From the NCBI RefSeq assembly GCF_007754155.1, contig NZ_CP037423.1, positions 3,596,001-3,660,000 on the forward strand: a stretch of 64,000 bases of DNA, read 5' to 3'. A model generated the notes under the pieces. The model ran no database searches. It worked only from the letters and a program-made list of their open reading frames with translations, and was not told where the DNA came from. This stretch comes from Stieleria neptunia (lineage in GTDB: Bacteria > Planctomycetota > Planctomycetia > Pirellulales > Pirellulaceae). A program made the position numbers and the translations under genes. Every line of letters begins with the position of its first letter. The first letter of the stretch is position 1. This document shows positions 56,607 to 64,000 of the stretch, piece after piece.

Positions 56607-56761
56607 GAGTGCGTCGTCAACTTTTATTCTTAGGGTACCGCGGAACAGGGGTCAGGTACCAAAAATGCGAAGCACCCTGCGGACCATTTGGTTTTTGGTA
56701 CCTGACCCCTTTTCCGCTCGACAAACGCAGGCTCGAAAATTGAAAGCTGACAAAGCACTAG
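56607..56761 (-). mobile_element. Family B MITE-like element, near-complete copy
   Basis: Inverted relative to 39984-40139. The left end, GAGTGCGTCGTCAAC, is slightly decayed. The stem starts GCGGAACAGGGGTCAGG (one change). The other stem arm is intact, and the right end closes with CAAAGCACTAG. Confidence 0.8.
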
Positions 56762-56797
56762 TGCCTTGCCGCTCACAAATTCAAAACCCACACATTT

Positions 56798-56875
56798 GCG
56801 GTCATTGTATCCGGAAAGAGGGACCGATCGAATGCGCAGCCGCGCAGTTCTGTTACTGTAATGCGCAGGCGGTCC
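56798..56875 (+). promoter_or_regulatory. Orphan copy of the XylR-type regulator promoter block
   Basis: It shares CATTGTAT, GGAAAGA and the run AATGCGCAGCCGCGCAGTTC, then TGTT.CT.TAATGCGCA, with 45301-45375 at the same spacing. Here no regulator gene follows. A DUF1501 fragment in reverse begins immediately, so the block is a leftover of a deleted regulator gene. Confidence 0.6.
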
Positions 56876-56878
56876 TAA

Positions 56879-57401
56879 GCCGCCTCCCGGATCAGGCAGC
56901 ACCACGAAAGCCGGCATGTTCTGGTTTTCGGAACCAGGTCCGTAGGCCACCCAGCTTCCGACGCTGGGATTTCCCATCAAGATGCTTTCGCTGTTCATCT
57001 GATACACAGACTGCGGATGATTGACACTGTCACTGGGCCTGACATCCATGTTGCTCGACGACGCGCGTGCGAACGAATCAGTTTTGGTGTCGGAACCGAA
57101 AGCTCACCATGCGGCATCGGCAAAGAGCGTCATCTTTTTGTTCAATTCACGACTGTTCGGTTCACCGGCCGGCTACACTATGTGGATCGCTGGAGGCGGA
57201 GTCAAAGGCGGACAAATCATCGGAGCCACCGACGAACTTGGCTACGTCCCCGTCGAACGACCTGTCTCACCTGCCGACATGCACGCCACCCTCCTGCACG
57301 CGATGGGGTTCGATCAACATCGCCTCTCATGGAACCACAACAACCGCGATGGAATCCCAACCGTCTTCGGCGGCGAAGTCATCAAGGAAGTTTTCGCGTA
57401 G
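56879..57401. pseudogene. Scrambled DUF1501 gene remnant
   Basis: Three pieces of one gene family are present. On the plus strand, about 57030-57153 encodes an N-terminal-like segment ([11 protein letters not shown]...AKSVIFLFN), directly followed from 57165 by the C-terminal segment [20 protein letters not shown] to [10 protein letters not shown] and a stop at 57401. The middle portion ([20 protein letters not shown], then [20 protein letters not shown]) is on the minus strand at about 57029-56879. An inversion plus deletion explains the arrangement. No functional protein is expected. Confidence 0.75.
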
Positions 57402-57472
57402 CCGGATGACATTCGAGTTCGATTCGCATCGGCAGTTTGAAGACCAAAATCGATCGCAAAGGAGATTCGTCG

Positions 57473-58675
57473 ATGGTGCAAAGAAGAATGACGCGAGTCA
57501 TTGTGTGCTTGTTGATTCTCGTGGGCTCCGTTGGAGCGACTCTTGCCGCTGAACTAGAGATCGAACGGTCCGTCATTGTCGAAGGCGATTCCGATTGGGA
57601 TTGGACTCAGGCTCGCACAGCCATCGCGCGGCGGAGAGAAAATCCTTTTGTGTTGACCACCATGTCACGCACGAAGAAAGTCGGCGCTCACGGGTACCAT
57701 GACGTTTTTGCCATCTTCAGCGAACTCTCTGCAAAGAATTGGAGCAAACCAGCAGCGATTCCGTCGCTGCGAAGAATGCGTCAGGACGATGGGTACGAGG
57801 TCGTCGCGGGCGACTTGTGTCCGATCTGGCATCCAAAAACCAAGAAGGTCTTGATCACCGGAAAGACATTCAACTTTGCCGACGGTAAGAAGGAAAACTT
57901 CCTGCGAGAACAAGTTTCTTTCTGTGTCTTTGATCCAGCCTCACGAGAATTTGGTCCTCTTCGCATGCTGAAGATGCCGCAGCAGGATCACACCGGACAT
58001 CCGATCATCGCGCCGAACGCTGGTTGCCACCAACAGGTTGTCCTTGACGATGGAACTGTCCTGCTGCCCGTTCGATACCAACGAAGCGAATCGAAACGCA
58101 ACTATGTTTCAATCGTGGCGAGATGTCGATTCGACGGAAAAACGTTAGAGTACATCGACCACGGCACGGAGCACTCGATTCCGACCAAGCGAGGTCTTTA
58201 TGAACCGTCCGTTGCCGCCCACAACGGAGCGTACTTCTTCGCAATGCGTGCCGACGACGGCGCCTGGGTTGCCCGCAGCTCGGACGGTACAACGTACTCC
58301 GATCACATTCCGTGGAAATTCGACAACGGTCAAGATCTTGGTAGCTATAACACCCAGCAGCACTGGGTCACTCTGGGAAAACGCCTTTACCTTGTCTACA
58401 CCCGACGCGGCGCCAACAACGATCACATCATGCGTCATCGAGCTCCATTGTTTATCGCCGAAGTTGACCCACAGCGACTGGGCGTCCTGAAAGACACCGA
58501 ACAAATTGTCGTACCAGAAAACCACGCGACGCTCGGCAACTCAGGCATTTGCCGCATCAGCGACAGCGAATCCTGGATCACCGTCGCGGAAGGCCGAGTG
58601 ACCCAAAGTAAACGCAAAGGCGAAAACAACCGCGTCATCCTGGCGAAACTACGATTGGCCGACGAATCGCGCTGA
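57473..58675 (+). CDS. Secreted sialidase-like beta-propeller protein
   Basis: 400 residues from ATG 57473, with AAGGAG eight bases upstream. A signal peptide (TRVIVCLLILVGSVGATLAA) precedes a propeller-like body. Its strands include DVFAIFSELSAKNWSKPAAI, GCHQQVVLDDGTVLLPVRYQ and GAWVARSSDGTTYSDHIPWK; the last is a loose Asp-box (SSDGTTY). It is probably an exo-glycosidase-fold enzyme or a related carbohydrate-binding propeller; specificity is unknown. A tail-only paralogue remnant lies at 51448-51507. The gene is convergent with the beta-helix gene. Confidence 0.75.
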   Translation: MVQRRMTRVIVCLLILVGSVGATLAAELEIERSVIVEGDSDWDWTQARTAIARRRENPFVLTTMSRTKKVGAHGYHDVFAIFSELSAKNWSKPAAIPSLRRMRQDDGYEVVAGDLCPIWHPKTKKVLITGKTFNFADGKKENFLREQVSFCVFDPASREFGPLRMLKMPQQDHTGHPIIAPNAGCHQQVVLDDGTVLLPVRYQRSESKRNYVSIVARCRFDGKTLEYIDHGTEHSIPTKRGLYEPSVAAHNGAYFFAMRADDGAWVARSSDGTTYSDHIPWKFDNGQDLGSYNTQQHWVTLGKRLYLVYTRRGANNDHIMRHRAPLFIAEVDPQRLGVLKDTEQIVVPENHATLGNSGICRISDSESWITVAEGRVTQSKRKGENNRVILAKLRLADESR

Positions 58676-58716
58676 CGATGTGCGAGGATCCTCACGACTT
58701 TTCGCGTTGCCCTGTC

Positions 58717-59964
58717 CTACGGAAACTTCAACGTCGAAGCACCGCTGGGACGGATAGCAATTTTTGGCAGCGAACCGTCTGCTTGGCGTGGACCGGTCAA
58801 TTGCGATCGGTCGAGACTTTGGATATCGAAATCGGGGAACGGTTCGTCGGGGTCAAACCGATTGTCAGCGAGTTCACACTTTGCCAGATTCACGTTGATG
58901 ATCAAGCGTCTGCTTGCGAGGCTGACATTTCCTTTTAAGACATGCCCGTAGCCCGGCACATCGGTTGAATTGTCATTTGTCCGACACAGCATGTTGAAAT
59001 TCGTGCCGTTGCGATACGCCAAGTTGTTCAGCCAATCGCATCCGCCCACATGATGATTTGCGTAGAACCCGCTGCTTTTGTTGTACGCCGCAATGCAGTC
59101 TTTGACGACATGACGTGGAATCGTTCGTGGCAGTTGGCGTTTCGTTTTCGATCCATAACCGCCGGCTTTGAATCCGTTTCCGTCAGCAAGGCTTTTTCGA
59201 TCGGCGGAATATCCGTTGTCCATCGCCCAACAATTCTCGAAAGTGATCGATTCTGACGCATTGATGCAATCGAATCCGTCATCACTGTTCAGCCAAGCAC
59301 GACAGCCGCGGAAGACATTGTTCTTGCCGCCGCGTGTTGGATGGTAACCAAATCCATCGGTGTTACCGCCGCGCCCGTTTTCTGAAAAAGAATCATGGTT
59401 GCGAAATGCGTCACAATTCAAAATCAAATTGTCGCTTCCTCCAACGCCGTAGAAACCGATCGCCATGCCGTCATGCATGCTTAGATGTTCGAACACGTTG
59501 TGGCTGCCGTCGTTGGCAATGCAAATCGATTGCGTATGCCCCGAGACGGTGACCTGGACTCCGACGACTTCGATCCCCTTTATGTGAATCCACGATCCAC
59601 CGATCGCGAACGCGTGCACTCGTTTGCCCGACGGTTTGACATCCGAAAAATCAAACTTTGGCTTTTCGTATTTGTAGGCCCAGTATTTGATCCGGCTCCC
59701 CTTGCTGCCGCTTTTATGCAGATCGATCACGTGCGCGAAGATCCGCCGAGTGCGAGCGATCTGTGACTCTCGCATGCGGTATGTTCCGCCGCGAATGAAC
59801 ACGGTGTCGCCAGGCGAAACAAACTCTTGTGCTCTTTGGATGGTACCAAAGGGCTCTTCAAGCGTACCGCGATTTGAATCGTCACCATCGGTCGCAACAT
59901 AAAACGTCGACGCTGATGCAGGCACCGCTAGGGCGACAAGCAGTAGAAGGGAGCGTGCAATCAT
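58717..59964 (-). CDS. Secreted right-handed beta-helix protein, PL9-like
   Basis: About 415 residues from ATG 59964. A signal peptide (ARSLLLLVALAVPASA) is followed by TFYVATDGDDSNRGTLEEPF and GTIQRAQEFVSPGDTVFIRG, the standard start of secreted parallel beta-helix proteins. The coils contain NLILNCDAFRNHDSF, NSDDGFDCINASESITFENC and DGNGFKAGGYG; the DDGFD and NGFK elements recall family 9 pectate lyases, where Asp binds Ca2+ and Lys is the base. It is likely a polysaccharide lyase. The usual planctomycete lack of a strong SD leaves the start uncertain. It is divergent from the DUF1593 gene, with a 415 bp gap holding only candidate operators. Confidence 0.82.
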   Translation of the reverse strand: MIARSLLLLVALAVPASASTFYVATDGDDSNRGTLEEPFGTIQRAQEFVSPGDTVFIRGGTYRMRESQIARTRRIFAHVIDLHKSGSKGSRIKYWAYKYEKPKFDFSDVKPSGKRVHAFAIGGSWIHIKGIEVVGVQVTVSGHTQSICIANDGSHNVFEHLSMHDGMAIGFYGVGGSDNLILNCDAFRNHDSFSENGRGGNTDGFGYHPTRGGKNNVFRGCRAWLNSDDGFDCINASESITFENCWAMDNGYSADRKSLADGNGFKAGGYGSKTKRQLPRTIPRHVVKDCIAAYNKSSGFYANHHVGGCDWLNNLAYRNGTNFNMLCRTNDNSTDVPGYGHVLKGNVSLASRRLIINVNLAKCELADNRFDPDEPFPDFDIQSLDRSQLTGPRQADGSLPKIAIRPSGASTLKFP

Positions 59965-60303
59965 GCGGAGCAGACTTTCAACCCGGGCTGATGAAACGTT
60001 TTTTGTATTGGCAAGCTTGTTACATAAAAGTAGCGCGGCGGCCAGCATTGTCGCGCACGGAGCGAGTTCTTCTGTCGCCATCGTAAACACGACACGACCT
60101 TAGGATTCCGTGACTTTGGCTCGCATTGCAGGGAGAGCTTCGGTTGACTAAGTGCTAGTTTGGACATTCGGTTCAGGCTCCTTCGTTTCTTTGTCTCGGT
60201 TGAGCGAACTTTTGCTGAATGTCCGTCACTTCGCTGGCGGTCCATTCCTACCCGTTCGCACCGTTAACGCAATGCAACAAATAGCCGAAGGCGTCCATGA
60301 ATT

Positions 60304-60342
60304 TTTGTGACGTCAACACGCTGTTGGTCGTTCTTTGTGACG
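60304..60342 (+). promoter_or_regulatory. Candidate operator direct repeats
   Basis: TTTGTGACG occurs at 60304-60312 and again at 60334-60342, exactly 30 bp apart on the same face of the helix. They lie 40-75 bases before the ATG at 60380. AraC/XylR-type activators bind such direct repeats, but no binding site is established. Confidence 0.25.
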
Positions 60343-60379
60343 ACTTGCACGATAGTTTGAATCTGAAGGAGCCCACACC

Positions 60380-61321
60380 ATGAGTCGATTTCTGTTTTCC
60401 ATTCTCTTCGTTTGGATATGCACGGTAGCCTACGTCGATGTGGCGGTCCACGCAAACGGCAAGGCTTCGTCGAGTGATCGCCCGCGCATCATCGTCACGA
60501 CAGACTTCGAGATCGATGATGAGTGCGCGATGGTTCGCTTTCTGTTGTACGCCAACGAGTGGGACATCGAAGCGATTGTGACATCGAGTTCGCAATACCA
60601 TTGGCAAGGCCACAGTTGGGCGGGTGACGACTGGATCGATCCCTACTTGAAGGCTTACACGGAAATCTATCCGAATCTCGCCAAGCATGACCCAACATTT
60701 CCCACGCCGGCATTTTTGCTCGAACGGACCAAGATGGGGAACGTCAAGGCCGAAGGCGAGATGGAGGAAGTCACCGAGGGATCGAAGCTGATCGTGCAAA
60801 TCTTGCTGGATGATTCTGATAATCGGCCAATCTGGTTGCAGGCGTGGGGCGGCATCAACACGATTTCGCGGGCGCTCAAAACCATCGAAGCGGAACACCC
60901 GGAACGAATGGCCGAAGTCGCAAAGAAGATCAGGCTGTATTGCATCTTTGAGCAGGACTCGACGTTTCAGGATTACATTTTGCCTCACTGGGGCAAGTAC
61001 CAAATCACAACCATCATCTCCGATCAGTTCGAGGCGTTTGCGTATCGATGGAAGAAGATTCAACCCAAGGAAAATCACAAGTACTTCGCCGCGCCTTGGA
61101 TGAAGGAAAACATCCTGCAAAACCACGGGCCTCTCTGTTCGCTCTACGAGTCGCATAAGGCGGACGAAGACGGATTTAAAAAGGGCGACTTTCGCTCCGA
61201 AGGTGACTCGCCCGCATTTCTGCATAACATCGTGACGGGACTACGCAGCATGGAGTCGCCGGAATGGGGCGGTCGGAGAATTTTTTTGGGATGGAGCCGC
61301 AAGCACGATGTTTTGGGTTGA
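60380..61321 (+). CDS. DUF1593 nucleoside-hydrolase-like protein, C-terminally truncated
   Basis: AAGGAG lies eight bases before ATG 60380, and the product has a signal peptide. The domain begins RPRIIVTTDFEIDDECAMVR, where the Asp cluster matches the calcium/ribose-binding motif of the nucleoside-hydrolase-like DUF1593 fold. It continues through WLQAWGGINTISRAL and SEGDSPAFLHNIVTGLRSME. The family normally continues past PEWGGWGGR for another 150 or so residues; the adjacent paralogue (61441) does. Here the frame ends 20 residues after PEWGG, at a junction with a beta-lactamase tail. It may be inactive or a shortened functional form. Confidence 0.8.
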   Translation: MSRFLFSILFVWICTVAYVDVAVHANGKASSSDRPRIIVTTDFEIDDECAMVRFLLYANEWDIEAIVTSSSQYHWQGHSWAGDDWIDPYLKAYTEIYPNLAKHDPTFPTPAFLLERTKMGNVKAEGEMEEVTEGSKLIVQILLDDSDNRPIWLQAWGGINTISRALKTIEAEHPERMAEVAKKIRLYCIFEQDSTFQDYILPHWGKYQITTIISDQFEAFAYRWKKIQPKENHKYFAAPWMKENILQNHGPLCSLYESHKADEDGFKKGDFRSEGDSPAFLHNIVTGLRSMESPEWGGRRIFLGWSRKHDVLG

Positions 61322-61427
61322 TCCCCAAAACGATTTGACGGCGGTTCTGTTCGTGCAGTTAAGTCCGTTCGACAAGATTGGCTTTCACAAGAGTTTCCGC
61401 GATGCGGTTTACGGACCGATTCAGTAG
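61266..61427 (+). pseudogene. C-terminal fragment of a beta-lactamase-fold serine hydrolase
   Basis: In the frame offset from the DUF1593 gene, the translation GAVGEFFWDGAASTMFWVDP, then QNDLTAVLFVQLSP and a closing FRDAVYGPIQ to a stop at 61427, is the standard C-terminal strand-helix of class C beta-lactamase-like esterases. It overlaps the last 56 bases of the truncated DUF1593 frame. No upstream part of that gene is present. Confidence 0.75.
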
Positions 61428-61440
61428 AGAGCAAAAACAA

Positions 61441-62859
61441 ATGAATCAACTCAAACAAACCATTTTTCTGTTGCTGATCGGGATCTGCTATTTTGCTTTG
61501 GCAATGCCAGCGGTGGCTCAGATCAAAGCACCACCGACCTCCGGAAAGCATCGCATTGTCTTATTGACCGACATCGGGGGCGACCGCGACGACGAACAAT
61601 CCTTCACACGTTTCATGATGTACGCGGACCAGTACGACATCGAAGGCTTGATCGCCACGTCCATTCGCATCTTCCCCAAGGAAAAGCACCGCCCGACCGA
61701 CGGCGAGCCACAGCCACAACATCTTGTCAAATGGATCAAGGCCTACAGCGAAGTACGCGGCAATCTGTTGAAGCACAGCGAGGGCTGGCCGGAACCGGAA
61801 CATCTGCTCACACTGATTCGCAAAGGCGTGAAGACCGGGCGCGATGCTCCGTTCAACATTCGCACCGGCAAAGCCGGTAAAGGCAGCGGGCACTACCCAC
61901 TCGATCAGCTGATCGGGGCGGACAAAGACAACGGCGCCACGCGGCTCATCATTGACGCCGTCGATCACGATGACCCTCGACCCGTTTGGGTTCCGATCTG
62001 GGGCGGTTCGGTCGAGTTGGCGCAGGCTCTGTGGCGCGTTCGCAACGATCGCAGCGACGAGGAGGTGAAGGAGTTTGTCTCCAAGTTGCGTGTGTATGCG
62101 TGGGGACATCAAGATGCGACCGGCCTTTGGATTCAGGAGAATTTTCCCGATCTGGTCTATCTCGTTTCGACGGGCGGAGTGATCTATTCTGCTCCGCCGG
62201 AACTGCATAGCGCCCAGTGGCTCAACGAACACGTTCGCTTCAACCACGGAGCACTCGGCACCATTTGCCCGCTGCGTCACGGCAAGTTGGGCGGTGCCGA
62301 CACAGAAACGTATCTCGGACTGATCCCGAACGGCTTGAGCAACATGGAGCATCCCGACTGGGGTGGTTGGGGCGGACGGCTTCGCAAAGCAAAGGGTTCG
62401 GAGAAACAATGGATCGACGTTCCATCGAACATTCTCCCGAATCGGCTGGGGCACACGATCAGCCGCTGGGCACCGCACTTTCAAAACGATTACCAAGCTC
62501 GCATGGATTGGTGCGTGAAAGAGTTCGCCGAAGCCAATCATCCGCCAAGCCCCGTACTCAATGGCGACAAGTCACTTTGTGCCATCGAAGTCACCGCTAA
62601 GCCGGGCGAACACGTCATGCTCGACGCCACCGGCACCACGGACATCGACGGAGATTCGCTCTCGTATCGCTGGCAGACTTATCCCGAAGCCGGAAGCTAC
62701 CAAGGGCAGGTGGAAATCGAAAACATGGATCAGGCGACGACCAAATGCGTGGTGCCCAAGGACGCGGCGGGAAAGACAGTGCACGTGTTGCTCGTGGTTT
62801 CCGACGATGGAACTCCGACGCTGACTCGCTACCGTCGTCTTGTCGTCACCTGCCAATAG
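61441..62859 (+). CDS. DUF1593 nucleoside-hydrolase-like secreted protein, full length
   Basis: 473 residues with a signal peptide (QTIFLLLIGICYFALAMPAVA). The nucleoside-hydrolase-like domain has HRIVLLTDIGGDRDDEQSFT (Asp cluster), RPVWVPIWGGSVELAQAL and GLIPNGLSNMEHPDWGGWGG. A C-terminal Ig-like domain (DATGTTDIDGDSLSYRWQTY, then VHVLLVVSDDGTPTLTRYRR) completes the usual family layout. The likely role is hydrolysis of a glycosidic bond in a sugar released from polysaccharide; the substrate is not known. It is codirectional with the truncated paralogue and with the SDR gene 25 bp downstream. Confidence 0.88.
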   Translation: MNQLKQTIFLLLIGICYFALAMPAVAQIKAPPTSGKHRIVLLTDIGGDRDDEQSFTRFMMYADQYDIEGLIATSIRIFPKEKHRPTDGEPQPQHLVKWIKAYSEVRGNLLKHSEGWPEPEHLLTLIRKGVKTGRDAPFNIRTGKAGKGSGHYPLDQLIGADKDNGATRLIIDAVDHDDPRPVWVPIWGGSVELAQALWRVRNDRSDEEVKEFVSKLRVYAWGHQDATGLWIQENFPDLVYLVSTGGVIYSAPPELHSAQWLNEHVRFNHGALGTICPLRHGKLGGADTETYLGLIPNGLSNMEHPDWGGWGGRLRKAKGSEKQWIDVPSNILPNRLGHTISRWAPHFQNDYQARMDWCVKEFAEANHPPSPVLNGDKSLCAIEVTAKPGEHVMLDATGTTDIDGDSLSYRWQTYPEAGSYQGQVEIENMDQATTKCVVPKDAAGKTVHVLLVVSDDGTPTLTRYRRLVVTCQ

Positions 62860-62884
62860 TTTGTTTTAGTATTGGAAATACTCA

Positions 62885-63772
62885 ATGCGTGTTTTGTTCA
62901 CTGGCGGTTCTGGAAAAGCTGGGCGTCACGTCGTCACTCACCTCGTCGCGCAAGGTCACCGAGTCCTCAACCTGGATCTTGTTCCGTCGGGGATCGAAGG
63001 CTCGTTTGACATGACGGCGGACTTGACCGACGCCGGATCGATCTTCTCGGCACTCACGGGAATCACCGGCTTCGACGATCTCGATCGTGGAGAAGGGGTG
63101 CCCAAGTTCGACGCCGTCGTTCACTTTGCTGCGATCCCTCGAATCCAGCTTCGCCCCGATCCGGAGTGTTACCGCATCAACACCGCGTCTACGTACAACG
63201 TGTTGGAAGCGGCCGTGAAGCTGGGCGTGCCCAAGATTCTGTTCGCGTCTTCGGAAACCACCTACGCCGTTTGCTTTGCCGACGGCGTCGTGAAGCCGGA
63301 GTACATCCCGGTGGATGAGGAGCATCCGACGATTCCTCATGATGCCTATGCGATGTCGAAAGTTTGCAATGAAATTTGCGGTCGGTCGTTTCACGCGCGG
63401 TCAGGCAGCGACATTTACGCGCTGCGGATCAACAACGTCATCGAACCGCATGAATACGCGGAACTCGCGCCGCAGTGGAAAAGCGATGCGAGCTGTCGAC
63501 GCCGCAACATCTTTGCCTACATCGACACGCGTGACCTCAGCCACTTTGTCGACCGAGCGTTGGCAACCGACGGACTCGGCTATCAGGTTTTCAACGTCGC
63601 CAACGCAGATTCATCCGTAGGCTTACCCAGCGCGGAAGTGATCGCCGAGTTTTATCCGGACGTTCGCAAGACCCGCGAGTTGGGCGAGTTTGAAACGTTT
63701 TACTCTATCGACAAAGCCCGCGACATGCTCGGCTTTCATCCAAAATCGCGTTGGCGGGAAATCGTGAGATAG
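62885..63772 (+). CDS. NAD-dependent epimerase/dehydratase (extended SDR)
   Basis: 295 residues. The Rossmann motif MRVLFTGGSGKAGRHVV (GGxGxxG) and the catalytic YAMSK with upstream Ser in SSETTY show an intact extended short-chain dehydrogenase. The length fits uronate-dehydrogenase or sugar-epimerase members. No signal peptide, so it is cytoplasmic. It starts 25 bp after the DUF1593 gene and is probably in the same operon, acting on a released sugar or uronic acid (inference). The C-terminus lies about 100 bp ahead of the next secreted protein. Confidence 0.87.
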   Translation: MRVLFTGGSGKAGRHVVTHLVAQGHRVLNLDLVPSGIEGSFDMTADLTDAGSIFSALTGITGFDDLDRGEGVPKFDAVVHFAAIPRIQLRPDPECYRINTASTYNVLEAAVKLGVPKILFASSETTYAVCFADGVVKPEYIPVDEEHPTIPHDAYAMSKVCNEICGRSFHARSGSDIYALRINNVIEPHEYAELAPQWKSDASCRRRNIFAYIDTRDLSHFVDRALATDGLGYQVFNVANADSSVGLPSAEVIAEFYPDVRKTRELGEFETFYSIDKARDMLGFHPKSRWREIVR

Positions 63773-63868
63773 GCTTCCAGCCTGTCGTCAACCAAATGTT
63801 GAAACAAATGGCTCTCGCACCAACGAAAGCTCCAGCACATCAACCAAAGTCAAACAATTAGGCGAAAC

Positions 63869-64000
63869 ATGATCCCCCCACTTCCAGCGACCTTCCGCTC
63901 AGCGACCTTCCGCGCACTCGTGCTGCTCGCGGTTTTCAACCTGCCAAGCTTCACCTCTCACAGCATGGCTCAGGAAACAAACTCTATTGAGCAATGGGAC
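63869..64000 (+). CDS. Start of a secreted protein, possibly DUF5060 glycoside hydrolase (partial)
   Basis: The frame from ATG 63869 runs off the window. A signal-peptide-like segment (FRALVLLAVFNLPSFTSHSM) ends before AQETNSIEQWD. The IEQWD opening is how DUF5060 domains of apiosidase-like hydrolases often begin, but eleven residues are too few to be sure. The leader contains an in-frame 15-base tandem duplication (63885-63899 and 63900-63914). No strong ribosome-binding site is visible. Confidence 0.45.
   Translation, partial: MIPPLPATFRSATFRALVLLAVFNLPSFTSHSMAQETNSIEQWD

Noticed and set aside
1..64000. tRNA, rRNA and complete insertion sequences
   Set aside because: No T-loop/anticodon signatures, rRNA-like stretches or transposase frames were recognised by eye in the window.

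Overview
The window looks like chromosome of a marine-type planctomycete, most likely Pirellulaceae (Rhodopirellula-like). The markers are paired planctomycete-cytochrome genes (DUF1592/DUF1552 and DUF1549-DUF1553/DUF1501), a giant protein starting with a LEPR-XLL motif, an ECF-type sigma gene beside a Ser/Thr kinase-WD40 gene, and many secreted Tat or Sec proteins. This is a family-level inference; no rRNA, tRNA or CRISPR was seen.

Layout. 0-3.7 kb: a small winged-helix protein, a methyltransferase stump, and two secreted proteins of unknown role. 3.9-8.2 kb: DUF1592-DUF1552 operon. 8.2-11.3 kb: intergenic repeats, a candidate small RNA, and a K+/Na+:H+ antiporter. 11.3-16 kb: kinase-WD40 protein and its ECF-like sigma factor. 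16.2-37.6 kb: one 21.4 kb gene for a 7121-residue modular surface or secreted protein, divergent from the sigma gene. 37.6-42.8 kb: Gfo/Idh/MocA oxidoreductase, AhpD-like and peroxiredoxin-like proteins, and an AraC regulator. 43-64 kb: carbohydrate-catabolism region. It holds a GH43, a XylR-type regulator, an amidohydrolase/beta-lactamase-fold fusion, a BNR-4 protein, an operon of PSD1-type protein, DUF1501 and ROK regulator, a sialidase-like protein, a PL9-like beta-helix protein, two DUF1593 proteins, an SDR dehydrogenase, and the start of another secreted protein.

Working together (inference): the 43-64 kb genes look like a planctomycete polysaccharide-degradation locus. Secreted beta-propeller and beta-helix enzymes, nucleoside-hydrolase-like DUF1593 proteins and sugar dehydrogenases sit under AraC/XylR/ROK control, with secreted cytochrome-type redox partners and no SusC/SusD pair visible. 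The region carries several scars: a scrambled DUF1501 gene, a DUF1593 gene cut at a beta-lactamase tail, an orphan copy of a regulator promoter, and a sialidase-like C-terminal stub. It appears to be actively reshuffled.

Two dispersed repeat families fill the intergenic space. Family A is about 230-320 bp and built from short modules such as GGCAGAAAAAT and GACAAGAAAAT, mirrored into arms around a conserved core. It has at least six fuller copies, all in the same orientation, plus half copies. Family B is a 156 bp MITE-like element with CTAG-ended inverted repeats and a perfect 26 bp internal stem, in three copies. These repeats, the giant gene with its five-fold 264 bp internal repeat, and the recombination scars are the most notable content.
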